A stretch of 64,000 bases of DNA, taken from the NCBI RefSeq assembly GCF_000003195.3, contig NC_012870.2, forward strand, positions 47,138,063 to 47,202,062, in the 5' to 3' direction. This document shows positions 45,201-57,028 of this stretch, one piece after another (the stretch's first letter is position 1; each line of letters begins with the position of its first letter). The position numbers were made by a program, and so were the translations under genes. This DNA comes from Sorghum bicolor. Lineage: Eukaryota > Streptophyta > Magnoliopsida > Poales > Poaceae. The notes under the pieces were generated by a model that saw only the letters and a list, made by a program, of their open reading frames with translations, did not search any database and had not been told where the DNA came from.

Positions 45201-48200
45201 ATGACAGGGTCATGTTGCAGGGACGAAACCATGCTTGTTAGACTATTGCTTTGACAGCTTCAATTTTGATAGATCTCGTGTTAGATAAATTCTGGTATTG
45301 CTATTGACCATATTCCTGTCTTGGGCATCCCTTGGAATTCTCACTGTATGAAAACAGGTCACAGAGATGTGAAGAGCCTCAAGCCTCAGCAAGAGGCCTT
45401 TTTTTATGCCTTTGTTAGTGGATTAGTGTTATTAAAATAGGAACATAGTCCCTCCATTCCAAAACGAATGATGTTATGAGATGCATGCTTATCAAACTTT
45501 CTCAAGTTTGACCAGCTTTATAAAAAATATTAGCAACATTTGTATCACTAAATAAATTTATTATGAAAATATATTCAATGGTTCATCTAATGGTACTAAT
45601 TATGCATTATAAATATTATGTAATTGGTCAAAGTTAAAAATGTTTGACTCCTCAGGAAGTGAGAATGGCATTCTTTGTGGGACAGAGGGAGTAGATGATA
45701 GATGTAGTGGAATGTTTTCTACAATACATTGATAATTGCACCAGCCTAATCATCTGAGGAGAAAAATTGATAGTTCAGTGCAAGCGAAAGGGCCTCTAGG
45801 TGAGAAGGTCTTCTTAAGCATAATATCCTGGGGCTGCCTACGCCTTTCAGGTCGAGTTTGTTTGCCTTTTTTTTTCGATGGTTCAATTCAATAACTCCCT
45901 CTGTCCCTGAATAAATTAATTCCTTGAGTTGTCGTAAGTCAAACTTTTTAAAACTTGACCAAATTTACAGGGAAGTGTACCAGGACTTATGGCACCAAAT
46001 TAATATAATTAGATAGACTATGAAATGTATTTTCATATTTTGTTCATTTGGTGTCATAAATACTATTATATTTTTCTATGAATTTGGTCAAACCTGAAAA
46101 TATTTGACTTAGGGCTCTAGGAATTAATGTATTCACAGATGGAAGGAGTAGTAGCGTGCTTGTAATTATTGAGTTGCATGCACTGACTAATTCAACCCAA
46201 AAGCCCTAAGTCACGTGGAGGCTCCCTTAGGCCTCAACGTGGAATAGGAGCGAGCAGCAATTATTTTATTTTAATTGCGCTAACCAGGATTCAAACTCGA
46301 GACCTCTGGATCTCATACCATATTGAGTTGCATGCACCGACCAATTTAACCCAAAAGCTTAAGCTGATGGGGAGAGGTGGGCAATTCACTTATATTCAAC
46401 AGTAATCATGTGTTATATTTGTTTTTCATTTTGAAAGGGAACATGCATTTTGATTGTAACATGATAGCTTTAATCTAGTTTGATGTTAACATGTAAATGA
46501 AAATAGAAGATAATTTGTTTCAAGGCGTTCGGTGAACTTCTTTGCTCTTGTTAGACATTGTTTGATATTATGGACTCCTTTGGTTATACCATCACAGAAT
46601 TCAAACACTGACGGTAAAGTAGCAATTATATTTATGCTTGATGTTTGAGGTCTATAATATGCTTATATGCATTTTAACATGCAATCAGACACTTCATTTT
46701 ACTATTTCTTTTGTTTTCATAACTAGCATAATAATTGGGAATATTACTGTTAGAAAACTGGCCTTTTTCTAATGAATCGTTCAATTTTGACTTTAATCGC
46801 CAAAGTAAATTTTCCACCCTCATCTAAATAGAACCATAAAGTAGATACCAATCCAGATTAATGTGCCATAGACAACATTTTTAGATTGGTGTGGGATCCC
46901 ACTGTCCCAGGTAGCAGATTAGCTTATGAATTGGAGTGGCTTATGTCGTTTCAAGTTTGTGGGTTTGGAGAGATTTTGATTTTGTGAATGGTTAGTGGCT
47001 AACTATCTAAAATTTGAGTGATATCTGATAGCTTGGCAATAGCATCTTGAAATTATTTCCTTCAGTCACAAATATTGATGTTTTGGACACTGACGGTCTC
47101 TAAAGTCCAAAATGCAACTTCTTCACTACTATTTGTTGTAATATGTTCACAGAAAACATAACAGAAGTAAAGGTTTTTGATTTTATGAAATTACTCAAGA
47201 AAAACCTGCACATCAGTTTTCAAATATCAAACTGAAATGTTTGACTTCATGCAACCACAAAGTTACTTATAAGGGGTGTTAATGGCTTATTTGCTAATCA
47301 TTTGATACTTAAGGGCTGAATAATGGAAACTCTGCATGTTGGCTCTCGCTGTCCTATGTTTGTGTTTCTAAGCTTCTAGTTGTTGATCTTCCATCACTTA
47401 AATATTCAATCTGCCATTTGGAAAACTACTAAAACTGTTGAAAACTATTTCTGTGTTTGGTTTGAGGACGTGGTGGGATGGGACCTTGTTATTTGTTTGG
47501 TTGAGGATGGGATGATACCTGTTTTTCGTTTGGTTTGTGGGATTTAGAAATATGGGATGAACGCCGTTTTCTCTCTCGGTTAGCAGCAGGAATAAGTGGG
47601 TCCCACACCTCATCTAGGGCCCACATGTCTATCTCGGAGTTATCTTCTTGCTCTGAGATCTCATGGATGAGGAACCCAGGGGGAGCTTGCCCACACGTTC
47701 GCTGTTCCTCCTCTGCCAGTGGCGCGCTGCCTAGGGACTCGATTGATGCGCTGGACACAGACCTGCGCCATCACATGCCCTTGCATGGGCTGGCCTGCTG
47801 TAGCATTGCTCGCCACTGTGCTGCACAAAGCTGCCGTGCCGCTGCTCTACCATGGATGGGCGTGACCCCAAATCTAGGGAATATTCCCTCCTCGAGGACA
47901 GACCCAACCCAGCTTGCCTCACAAGCAAACACCTCTCTAGGTGGGATCAACTCATCCCATCCCTATTCATCCCCTCAACCAAACACATGCCAAGTGATCA
48001 CACCTAGTTCTGCCCCCCTGATGCCATTGTTTGGGGTCAAAACAGATCCTTAGGAGTTGAGTTGTGATGCAGATTTTTTTTTCGATGGATGATTTAAATG
48101 TATCTGGCTATCTATTTGGCTACAGAATGGACTGATGGTTTTCTTTTGACCAGCTACCTTGTCGCAGCAGCCATTTTGCAGTGCTTGTGGAGCCTTTTGC

Positions 48201-48883
48201 TAGCCTTTGTCGACATTTATGCACTTCTTGTCAAGCGATCTTTGAGAAATGCCCGAGCTGTATGTATATTTACTATCGGAGATGGGGTGAGTAATTTCAT
48301 TTGGTCATACTCTGTAAAATATCCCCTGTTTTCTAAAAATATAACACTGTTGTATTTTTTTCATTCATTTGACTATTCGTCTGTTCTATGAATATTTGTA
48401 CAAATAACAGACATACAAGCCACACCCAAAGTACTTTTGATGACAGATCTAGTGGTACTCTTTTCACTTTACTAATGAGTTATTGAATAAATATTGTTGG
48501 TCAAGTTTGCGCAAAAAAATGTCATTTTTGAAAACAGAGGGAATAATCATCTATAATTGCTGTACATTGAAGAGTTGTAAACATATCAATAGAAGATCAA
48601 AAGTTATGTTATGGTCTTGTATATTTGTTTCTTTGTAAATGGAACAATCTTTCATGAACTACCTTTAATGACCTTTTATGTTTATTCGTAGATCACAGGT
48701 ACACTAACCTTGGGTGCAGCATGTGCATCGGCAGGAATCACTGTTCTCATTGGTAATGATCTCAACATATGCGCAGAGAATCACTGTGCAAGTTTCGAGA
48801 CAGCCACAGCAATGGCTTTCATAAGCTGGTTTGCGCTGGCGCCATCCTGTATCTTGAATTTCTGGTCGATGGCCTCCAGATGA
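39914..48883 (+). CDS. CASP-like protein, CASPL5A type (189 aa, three exons)
   Basis: Exons 39914-40158, 48154-48286 and 48692-48883 join in phase with GT-AG introns (7,995 and 405 bases), giving 189 residues. It starts [15 protein letters not shown], as in grass CASPL5A proteins, with an Ala/Pro-rich cytosolic N-terminus. Four helices are predicted by eye: ~52-71, ~83-107, ~127-146 and ~164-184, with conserved Arg in the first (LRLAQ) and Asp in the third-helix lead (GDG). Two Cys (153, 158) in the second outer loop could form a disulfide. CASP-like proteins sit in the plasma membrane and help form membrane scaffolds; CASPs organise Casparian strips, but the role of this subfamily is unclear. 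All key family blocks are intact, so it is probably a working gene. Confidence 0.88.
40770..40783. repeat. C14 homopolymer
   Basis: Fourteen C in a row at the 3' end of the minus-strand LINE fragment, where a poly-A tail would be expected. Confidence 0.9.
40790..42110 (-). mobile_element. LINE (L1-type) 3' fragment, decayed
   Basis: Minus-strand frames near 42098-41874 and 41852-41655 read like the end of plant L1 ORF2: [15 protein letters not shown] and [19 protein letters not shown]. The 3' end text TTCTTAATATAATGATACA is typical for plant L1. Many stops and frameshifts; only the post-RT part remains. Confidence 0.7.
42238..42283. repeat. (AT)n microsatellite
   Basis: About 23 AT units, directly before a hairpin-forming element. 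Confidence 0.95.
42290..42550. mobile_element. Hairpin-forming MITE-like element
   Basis: Arms 42376-42432 and 42490-42546 are inverted repeats of 57 bases with about ten mismatches by eye. An outer CTACACC palindrome lies near 42292-42330 with a partner near 42477. The motif TACTGAAC/GTTCAGTA recurs. No coding potential. The class is not recognised. Confidence 0.55.
42879..43098. mobile_element. MITE, GGCCTTGTTTAGTT family, copy 2
   Basis: GGCTTTGTTTAGTTCC to AACTAAACAAGGCC, with a 3-bp repeat TAC on both sides (42876-42878, 43099-43101). The size and ends match copies 1 and 4. Confidence 0.8.
43185..43414. mobile_element. MITE, GGCCTTGTTTAGTT family, copy 3
   Basis: GGGCTGTTTAGTTC to AATTAAATAGCCC, a diverged copy; no target duplication was found. 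Confidence 0.65.
44982..45061. repeat. 40-bp tandem duplication
   Basis: Two units (44982-45021, 45022-45061) that share ACATCTAAG and GATTGGCCTTGCCTTCTTCC, with about four differences. Confidence 0.85.
45448..45691. mobile_element. Stowaway-type MITE, copy 1
   Basis: Ends GTCCCTCCATTCC and GGACAGAGGGAG with flanking TA, as in Tc1/mariner-derived Stowaways. Confidence 0.75.
45894..46148. mobile_element. Stowaway-type MITE, copy 2
   Basis: Ends ACTCCCTCTGTCCC and ACAGATGGAAGGAG with flanking TA. The interior shares the GTCAAACTTT and GGTCAAA text of copy 1. Confidence 0.7.
46168..46365. repeat. Direct repeats of about 43 bp around a 110-bp core
   Basis: ATTGAGTTGCATGCAC starts both 46168 and 46322 and the similarity runs over CCCAAAAGC. 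It looks like a fragment of a retroelement end common in grasses; class unproven. Confidence 0.5.
47452..47987. mobile_element. TIR element, possible hAT-type MITE
   Basis: Starts TGTGTTTGGTTTGAGG and ends CCTCAACCAAACACA with more matching GGGATGGGA text inside. The middle is GC-rich and gives a chance 172-codon open frame. No target duplication was seen. Confidence 0.5.
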
Positions 48884-49487
48884 GAAATATAGGATGTTAA
48901 AACATACTTTTGAACCGTTTCGGCACAAGATCGGTGCTTGTGGTAGCAGCAATGCAGTGTCGTAAAGCTAATTGTAATATGCAGAAATTGGTGAATGGAT
49001 GTGGAATGTAGTGCGTGGTCGAATTGTCTGTACAAAATACGGAGTGCCTTCTTTGGATCTGAAAAGAATTACAAATATTGTCAGGGTTTTCCCTTTGACG
49101 TTAACATGTTCTGCCTATGTGGTTTGTTGTATTGTACGATGGAATACATATATATGACTCAGATGATGGTTTTTATGAGGCTTGTTGTGATGATGGCATA
49201 TATTGGCTCGAGATTTGTTTCCTTGCCAAGATTTATTATTGGATACTCTGTTTGGTAAAAATGATGATTTATGGAAAAAGTCTATTAAACCTTTGTAACT
49301 GGTTGTCCATAATATCCCTTCACTTCTAAAATAGATATTTTATTTTTAAAGTGATGAAAATCATTTGAATAATTTCTTGAGGCAGTTTTGTTGATATGTT
49401 TACGTGGATGTTGAAATATTGGTGAGTTAGTAATAGCATTGGAAAAAGTCTTAAAGGCATATTTCATACGTATGGTTAGCTACTAGT
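48884..49487 (+). other. 3' untranslated and downstream region of the CASP-like gene
   Basis: No clear AATAAA signal was found; the AT-rich text continues to a MITE-like stretch. No other gene. Confidence 0.4.
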
Positions 49488-49620
49488 TAGGGCTAAAAAT
49501 TAGTCCAAATTAGCTTTGATGGTCTAATTAGCTCACCTGTTAGCACCCTTGTTGATATACTAGAGCTAATTTAAGATTAATTTTTAGCTAGCTAGCAATT
49601 AACCCTTGTATCAAATAAGC
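49488..49620. mobile_element. Decayed MITE-like stretch
   Basis: GGGCTAAAAATTAG near the left and TTAATTTTTAGC near the right are inverted partners of a common grass MITE type; the edges are vague. Confidence 0.35.
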
Positions 49621-49873
49621 TCTAAATATTCTCTGCCTATAGCATGTGTTCCACCGTTGTCATGCCATATCCGTAAGACGGTCGTGTCATTTTTTCGTGT
49701 CTTGGGACTCATTTTCATGTTGACTGCGCACGTTGGCCACTAGCTGCGTCCAAATGTTGATTTCGAGCAGCGCCGAGCACCGACGTGTCGCGCCAAATGC
49801 TCGTCCTAGCCACCAGGCCTTCTTAACCCCTTCCCCATCTCCTTATGCTTAAGAAGGGCAAGCGCCGAGCTTA

Positions 49874-50102
49874 GGTCTTGTTTAGTTCGTGAAATTTTTT
49901 GACTTTCGCTAATAGCATTTTCGTCTGTATTTAGTTATTATTATCCAATCATGGACTAACTAGGTTCAAAAGATTCATCTCACAAATTATTGACAAATTG
50001 TATAATTAGTTTTTATTTTGGTTTATGTTTAATGTTTTATGCATGCGTCCAAAGATTCCATGTAATAGGAATTCTGAAAAATTTTGGAAACTAAACCAGG
50101 CC
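49874..50102. mobile_element. MITE, GGCCTTGTTTAGTT family, copy 4 (PIF/Harbinger-like)
   Basis: GGTCTTGTTTAGTTCG to AACTAAACCAGGCC with target duplication TTA at 49871-49873 and 50103-50105. It is in the opposite internal orientation to copies 1-3. Confidence 0.8.
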
Positions 50103-50109
50103 TTAGCAC

Positions 50110-50764
50110 TAAGGATGAAAACGGAACGGAAATATCCCGAACCGAACCGAACCGTTTTCTATATTAGATCCGATCGAATTCGTATTTTCTTGTCTAACTT
50201 TACCGTTTTCGCTTTCGTATTTTAGATCTTTCGTATTTTAAATGTAAAAGTAGAAAACGGTTTAGCCATTTTTCGACCGTTTTCTACTTTTCTACTTTTA
50301 ATTTGAAATATTTCGAATTCAAAATTTGGTTTAAACCGAATTTAGTCAACTGCACGGTCACACAACCCAATTACAGACTACTCATCATGCATCTGTGTTC
50401 TTTCTACTCGTGGCTAGCTGTGTTTCTGCTAGGTATTAATTGTTTGTTCTTATTTATGTGTGGGCTATTGTATTAAATACCTAATACCAAGGATCATGTA
50501 CTTTTTAATTATTATATGCACTTAAACTTCATCGTGTATATACTTAGTTATGCACTTGGTACTACATATCGGTATTTCGTATTGAGTTTTCGTATATCGA
50601 CCGTGTTCAACATAAATCCGCCCGAATTGGTTCGTTTTCGAAATTCTTGATATTTCGTAAGTTTGCGTTCGTTTTTGTGTCCGACTTTACTGTTTTCGTT
50701 TTCGTTTTCGTATTTCAAATGTAAAAATAGAAAACAATTTAGAAGTTTTTCCACCGTTTTCATC
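50110..50764. mobile_element. hAT-type non-autonomous element, 655 bp
   Basis: Ends read TAAGGATGAAAACGG and CCGTTTTCATC, like Ac-type hAT ends. An 8-bp direct repeat CTTAGCAC flanks it (50102-50109, 50765-50772). Many CGTTTTC motifs repeat at both ends. No transposase frame. Confidence 0.75.
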
Positions 50765-50772
50765 CTTAGCAC

Positions 50773-51972
50773 CACCAGTATTGCCGCTGTCGTAGTTCAC
50801 CACAAATGGCTACCAACACCACCACTTCTCCACCCTATTCGGCCCATGGTAAGCCTCCTCGCAAACCTTTTGACCTTTCCAACCTCCGAATCCAGTTTGC
50901 AGGCTTTGGATTAGGACCTTCCCCAAGCCTGACCATCCATCGTTGCCCATAGGCCGCTTGCTGCCCGCTTCGGTGACATTCGGGTCCCAAGCATGGCCAA
51001 GAGAGCGTGGATGCCGCACGTCTTTCCCCAGATGCATAGGTGAAGATGTGCCATATGGAACAGAACGGACTATCGGTCGTGAGCCGGGCCAAGCTCTACT
51101 CTGCTTCCCATGTTCGTGGTATTTGATGTCCAGATGACGACATCCTTTCCCATATCTATATGTCTACTACTTAAAACGTTTAAATTGAAATCGTCATTCG
51201 TCAACAACACTTGGACGTGCCCGTGACTTCCCACGTAGACTTCAAAAATAGCTCCCCACCTCCTATCTAAAACCGAAAAACGACTCCACCGTGACTCCGT
51301 AACACTATGTTTTATTTGCATCATAATAAAAACCACTAACAATTTATTTTTTCAAAACTTTACAATAAATCAAAACTTGACTGGTTCAGTTTGTACAAAA
51401 CCCTTTTGAAAAATCCAAAAGACTTGCATCAAAACTCATCATATGCACTTATGTTTGAAATGTTTGGAACGTTTGGATAGCTAGTTTGAATATTTGTATG
51501 AATTGTTTGCCCTAGAATTTATTGGCATCAAATATCCCTCCTTGATTTATCTCTCCAAAACTCCTTGATCAATTACCTTAAAAGCAACCCTTGACAATCC
51601 CTAACTTCCCAAACCATCCATCTAGTAAAATCCCTTCAAATCCAAATCCAAATCCAAATCAATTCAAATAAACCATAGTTTATTTCTAGGAAATAGAAAA
51701 AGCAAATCCTAAATAGAAAAAGAGACACAGGCTCAATCTCTCCCCTTTCCTTCTTCTGGCCCGTGCTGCAGCCTGCTTGGGCTGTCCCTGGCCTAGCATG
51801 CATGTGCTCACTTCTCCCCTCTCTCTCTTGCATGGGCTGGCCTAGCCACTCAGCCTAGTGCCATCGCTCCTGCTTCCTTCTCCTTCCCTCACTGATGCCC
51901 TAGCCCCACCTTTCTTGAATTTTGGAATTCAAAAGCTTCAATTCTTCCAATCTTTTATAAGCCTAAGTTGAT
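50773..51972. other. Intergenic stretch with no supported feature
   Basis: GC-rich then AT-rich. Short open frames lack known domains. A repeat of CCAAATCCAAAT lies near 51638-51660. Confidence 0.5.
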
Positions 51973-51993
51973 TGTCATCAATTACCAAAAATG
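51973..51993 (+). promoter_or_regulatory. Sirevirus-like polypurine text before the LTR
   Basis: GTCATCAATTACC followed by AAAAATGGAGAG closely resembles the text that precedes the Sirevirus LTR on the minus strand at 5581-5610. Its place upstream of an LTR that is followed by a primer site is odd. Confidence 0.45.
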
Positions 51994-53028
51994 GAGAGTT
52001 TCTAAATGCATTCGCCCCCGATGTGGGTTTTAATAATTAATGACAATCAAATTAGGGACTAACATGTTTATCGAGAATAATCTACGGGTGTTAGTCTATT
52101 GATGAAATCAAACGAAAACATTTGGTGAATCACAACAGCCTCAAATTTTCAATGAATGAACGACATTTTGACTCAAGTGGCTATAAAGTTTTTATCCTTT
52201 GTTGAATTATAGGAAATGCCACACTATCAAGAGGGATGCAGATTAAGTTGGTAAGATGAGGATAAGGGTGCTCAAGTCTAGATATATACAATGCGCTTGA
52301 GAGAGACACTCACACTCACGGGCACTTAGAAGAGTTCTTTTCTACCAGGGTGCGCCGGTAGCACTGATGCTCTAGATTAGTGGTACCGGCAAGTCAAAGC
52401 CATGCTCAGTGGCCTCTCTAGGATCCGCGAGAATTTGAACTGCCGGCGGTACCGGCCAGCACCGGTAGTATCAGTGAAATGCCGGTAGTACCGGCAAGTC
52501 AAATTTGTGCCAACTCTGATTGCGCAGATTTGAACTGCTGGTGGTACCGGCGATGGTCGGTAGTACCGACAGAAGCCCGGTGGTACCGGTAGGGTTATTT
52601 CTCACGCATCGTAGAACCTTCTAACGGTCTGTTATGAGGTAGCCGGTGGTACCGGTGGTTTCCACTGGTAGTACTGACAATTGTTCTGAACATATGTATA
52701 AATAGTTCTTCCCTCATTTCTAACCGTTAACTCTCTCAATCCTTCGACTCCACATCTGAGAGAATAGCCCCCAAGCTTTGACTCACCCACCTCTCTCCCT
52801 CTTTGCTCCTAGGGTTCAAGTCTTATAAGATTCAAGCTAAAGAAGTGAGATTAGAGAGTTGGGAGCTTTGATCCTCGACTTGAGCACTTGGTTTCTTCGT
52901 CTTGCTGGTTGGTTTGTATTTGTTACTCTTGGGTTCTTAGAACCCTAGCCGGCTAGGCGTTCTTCGTGGTTGCCCGTGTTGATTCATTTGTGAGGGCACC
53001 CCGTAGTGTTTGTATCACCCTTTGAGTC
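51994..53028 (+). repeat. Copia 2 5' LTR, first segment
   Basis: Starts near TCTAAATGCATTCG (a decayed TGTAAATGCA start). It contains at least eight GCCGG/GGTACCGG-type palindromic motifs in 52348-52670. Start is approximate. Confidence 0.65.
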
Positions 53029-56000
53029 TGTAGCACCCGGTTTTAAGAACAAAACCAGATACACACCATATGTGAGCCCAGGAAGTCAAATCTCACATAT
53101 AGCCACAAATAGGGGTAATATCAATAGACAATGCTTATATATAACGAACTTAGTATAAAAGATATAACCTTAGATAGCAAACAGCGGAAAGACACTCCGT
53201 TCTTCAGGCGAAAGCTCTAAATCCACAGGGACGACTGACTGGTTGAGCACAAGCCTATACTCTTCTCCAAACCAGCAATCTGGTACCTATCCGGGATTTT
53301 TATCCAAATAAAATGTAAAGGCAAGCGTAAGTACATCTCGTACTCAACAAGAATAACATAGAGTTCATGAGGCTCAAAGGCTAGAGACTGGTTGAACTGC
53401 ATGTAGCTTTTAGTTGTCACAATTTTAGCATATGAGTAGCATCAAGTTATCAAGTCCCGTAGTAAACTCATGATCAAGTAAAGTGAATAAAGAATAGCAT
53501 AAACAACATATTAGCAATAATAACTTTAATAATTTGCCATTAGTGAGTATTTATTTTGTATTGGTCCAAGGCCGCTCGTGACCGTGAGCACGGCTGATAT
53601 ATCAGTTTTACACTCTGCAGAGGTTGTACACTTTCACTGTGAGTCATGATTTACCCTTTCGCCCGAGGCCCGTCGACCTCTTAGCCCACTACCAAGGAAG
53701 GCCGACAGGGTTCACTATGAAGCCTTTCAAAGGTTCGTCTAACAAGTTAGGGCCGCTTGGTTTCGTTAGTCAGTCCATGTGATTCACCCGCAGGAATCCA
53801 CGGTCTGCTATTCCCCATTTCCGCCACACGGGTAACCTCTAACAAGCTAGAAAAGGTCCTCATACTGAGCTAAAGCCAGAGCCATGTAGCCCTCACAGTT
53901 GTACTGTATGTCCCGGATAGTCAGATACAGATAAGTTCTTATGGAGAGAAACTAGAGCACCATAAGATAGCCCAATGCTCCAGCCCTCTTTTCCAAAGTT
54001 GCTAAAATTTCATCTTTTAATGTTTATTGCATATTCCATTAATCAAATTACAAGATCATGGTTTTAGTGGAGCACTAGCATAGGCTACCCAATGCAAAAC
54101 CATGGGTGACAAGGTTTGAGACCAATACTAGGAATTCCTTAACAAGGAGACACATGCAATATGAATTATGTGTGATTATAGTTATTAGGAAAACAAGGAT
54201 GATCCCATGCTATACTTGCCTTAAACATAGATCCTTCTTTAAGTTCCAAACCTTCAACGAACTGCTTCTTGATCACCACGTATAGCTCACCGACTGAACA
54301 TAATCATAAAGCACCACACAAGCATCTACGCATTCATACACAAAGCAAACAATAAAAATAAATTAAAACAGTACACCAATCAATAGAAAGATTTGAAAAC
54401 TAATCACGCATCGTTAGGAGCACACATACGTAAAAAAAACATGCTAATGAAATAGAAACGACGACCCAAAGATTGTCTCTAAGAGAGAGAGAGAGAGAAA
54501 CTTTAAGCTTCATTTATTTTAACAATAGCATGTATAAGATATTTCAAGGGATATGTCCAAATAGAATTAAGTCGAATTATATTTGAAATTAGAAAACTAA
54601 AGTAAATTTTATCATAATGTTATATAATTTAATAAAGTTAAATTTTATCTTTGCAAAAGAAAAAGCGTATGTGAAAGCAACCAATCATATTAATATTTTA
54701 TTTATAAATTATAGAGGTATATATATATATATATGGCTTTTAGTTATTAAGTAAGTTAAACATTATTTTGCAAAAATAAAAGGACATGTGAGAGCACCTA
54801 CTCGAACTGTATGTGGCGTGGATTCAAACTAAACAAATTATAATAATATAAAAACAGATTAGTGATAGCATTTAATTAAACTATATAAATATTTTCATAT
54901 AAAATGACGAAGTGTGACACCTATATTGTTTTTTTAATTAGAAAACTAGTTACATGCAAGTTAATCAAGTTAATATTTAAATTATAAAATTCATAACCAT
55001 GTGATAGGATTATCGTTCGTACATAGGGATTAAGTTGCTACAAAACTAACACAACAAGATCAAGCGAAATTTAAGCTACGGGTTTAAAAGGCGTGAATAT
55101 ATTAACTTTGGAACATAATCAGCAGGACAAGGTATATGTATTTGAACGGAAGTTTCACAAGTCAAAAGGATATATAGCTTACGAAATAAATGAACGGTGG
55201 AGGAACTTTACAAGACTATTACCATGCATGTATGTCATCCGTAGCATGCTCTGGTCATGGCGACAAGCAGATGATAGACATAGGAGCGAGCTTGCTTAGC
55301 CTCAAGAATCACAAGCAGCTAGGGACGCTTGCATCACGGTGGTAGATGTAATCAAAGCTACTAGCGACATTCTAAAACAAAACAAGGAATAAAGTATTGA
55401 TTAGAAAAGAAAAGATAAACTCAAAACTAGAGTGACTGGGGCTCACGTTCACGTTGGAGGATTTGTTCCTACGTGCAGTCAGCGCTTGGCTTGGTCGCTT
55501 GACCAAACGAGTAGAACAAAGTTAGTAGTAAATGCTTCACGTGGCTACCTGAGACATCGACGAGATTTCAACCGGCGGTCTTCTTTTTCGGCGGAAGGAG
55601 AATAGGCAGGGACGGCGGCGGTCTGATGCGAAGAGAAGGAGAAAAATATAATTTACTACATGAAGCTTCCCATATGGTAGTTTTGATGTGCTTAACCAAG
55701 GAGTTGGTACATATATATAGGGAGAAAAACTCCCACATCTACATCAACTAACAATATGGTACTAATTGATTTGCAACTTTCATCTTTACCAATAGGCCTA
55801 ATTAATTATTAAAGCCCATTAGTAAATAAAGACATAGGTCTTGAGCGTCGGAGAAAAAGGAGAGATTTATTATTTTTGGAATTAATTAATTTTATGGATA
55901 AAATAATTCTAGAAAAATCCAGAATTATTATTTAAGCCACAAAAAATACTCCGAAAGCTCTAAAAATTTGAGAAAAATTCTCAGAGACATTATGGAATAT

Positions 56001-56497
56001 GAGAAACCCAAATAAAGTATTTGAAGCTCATGATGAGATAATAGGAGCATCTAAAAATTAGATTATGCTCACAGAGGTGAGAACAAGTTCCAGAAAAAGC
56101 TGGAAAATTTCCAAGAAGATTGCACATAGTGTTTGATGAACGAGGAACTAAGTGATTTGGTTACAAAGGAATAATTTTAGGAAGCTCCTAATAAAAACGT
56201 GAGCTGAGAAACAAGAAATTTAATTGTAGATAAAGATAAAGACGTACCAGTCAAGGAAGATCGTTCTACTAAACGCATTTTGAAAACTTTGCTCACTCAC
56301 AACACATAAAGGAGCATCAAGCAAACATTACATTAAATCTTATGCACCAGCATGTATGCACAACAATATTGCTAAGTCTTATGATAAATTTTAATTTAAT
56401 GAAAAATATTATTTTCCCTATATTTTCATGGTAACAAAAATACATAATTAAATTATTTTAACTCTATTTCGAAAGGAGCAAAATTTAGGGTGTTACA
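53029..56497 (-). mobile_element. Solo Tekay/Del-like LTR, 3.47 kb
   Basis: On the minus strand it runs from TGTAACACCC (56497) to GGGTGCTACA (53029), typical Tekay/Del ends and size. No internal region or second LTR is present. Flanks GAGTC (53024-53028) and GATTC (56498-56502) agree at four of five bases, a decayed target duplication. It is probably left by LTR-LTR recombination. It contains a TATATATATAG stretch near 55713-55722 and no genes. Confidence 0.7.
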
Positions 56498-56502
56498 GAT
56501 TC

Positions 56503-57028
56503 TTAGTGGAAATCTCGAGGTAACCTTTGTGGTTTCTTGGGAACAAGACCTAAGTGGTCGGACCTTCATGGTCACCTCAACAACAGGGACATATGAACTC
56601 CTTAGTGGGTATTACTGAACGTTAGGAAAAATATCTTGTCTTGCTATGGAGGTAACTTCGACTACCCTTGTTCTTGTGTTCTTCGGGTTCTTCCTCTCTA
56701 CACCATTTCATAGGTAAACAAGGGTCGATCTATGTTGTGGAGAAGAACCAAGCCAAGGGAACTTCAACATCATCCTCTCTTACATCTAGGAGAGTGGGGT
56801 AACTCAGATCTAAAATCAAAACTCAATATACTCTGATTTCATAGCCTTTTTAGGGCGTCGGTAGTACCAGCAGTTTGCTTCGGTAGTACTGGCTGTCTTA
56901 CACAAGTATTATCGGCCCCAACTGTCAGTGGTACCAATAGACATTTAACTTCCGCAACTTGAGTTTTTGAGTTTCAGGTTTTTAAGATATGCCTATTCAC
57001 CCCCTCTGGGCCAATTAGATCCTTTCAT
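56503..57028 (+). repeat. Copia 2 5' LTR, second segment
   Basis: Resumes after the solo LTR, holds further GGTAGTACC motifs at 56855-56935 and ends near CCTTTCA before the primer site. Confidence 0.65.

Larger units (their letters stand above)
40159..48153 (+). other. First intron of the CASP-like gene, 8 kb, transposon-rich
   Basis: Donor AG|GTCCAG at 40159 and acceptor GACCAG| at 48153. It contains, in order, a LINE fragment, an AT repeat, a hairpin element, two MITEs, a 40-bp tandem repeat, two Stowaways, a pair of direct repeats and a TIR element. Stretches 40159-40760, 42560-42875, 44270-44980 and 46370-47450 show nothing recognisable. Around 43790-43860 the text resembles hAT-type ends (GGACGATTAATCGCGAC), unproven. 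Confidence 0.7.

Noticed and set aside
47535..48053. 172-codon plus-strand frame in the CASP-like intron
   Set aside because: It is inside a terminal-inverted-repeat element, has no known domain and ends before exon 2.
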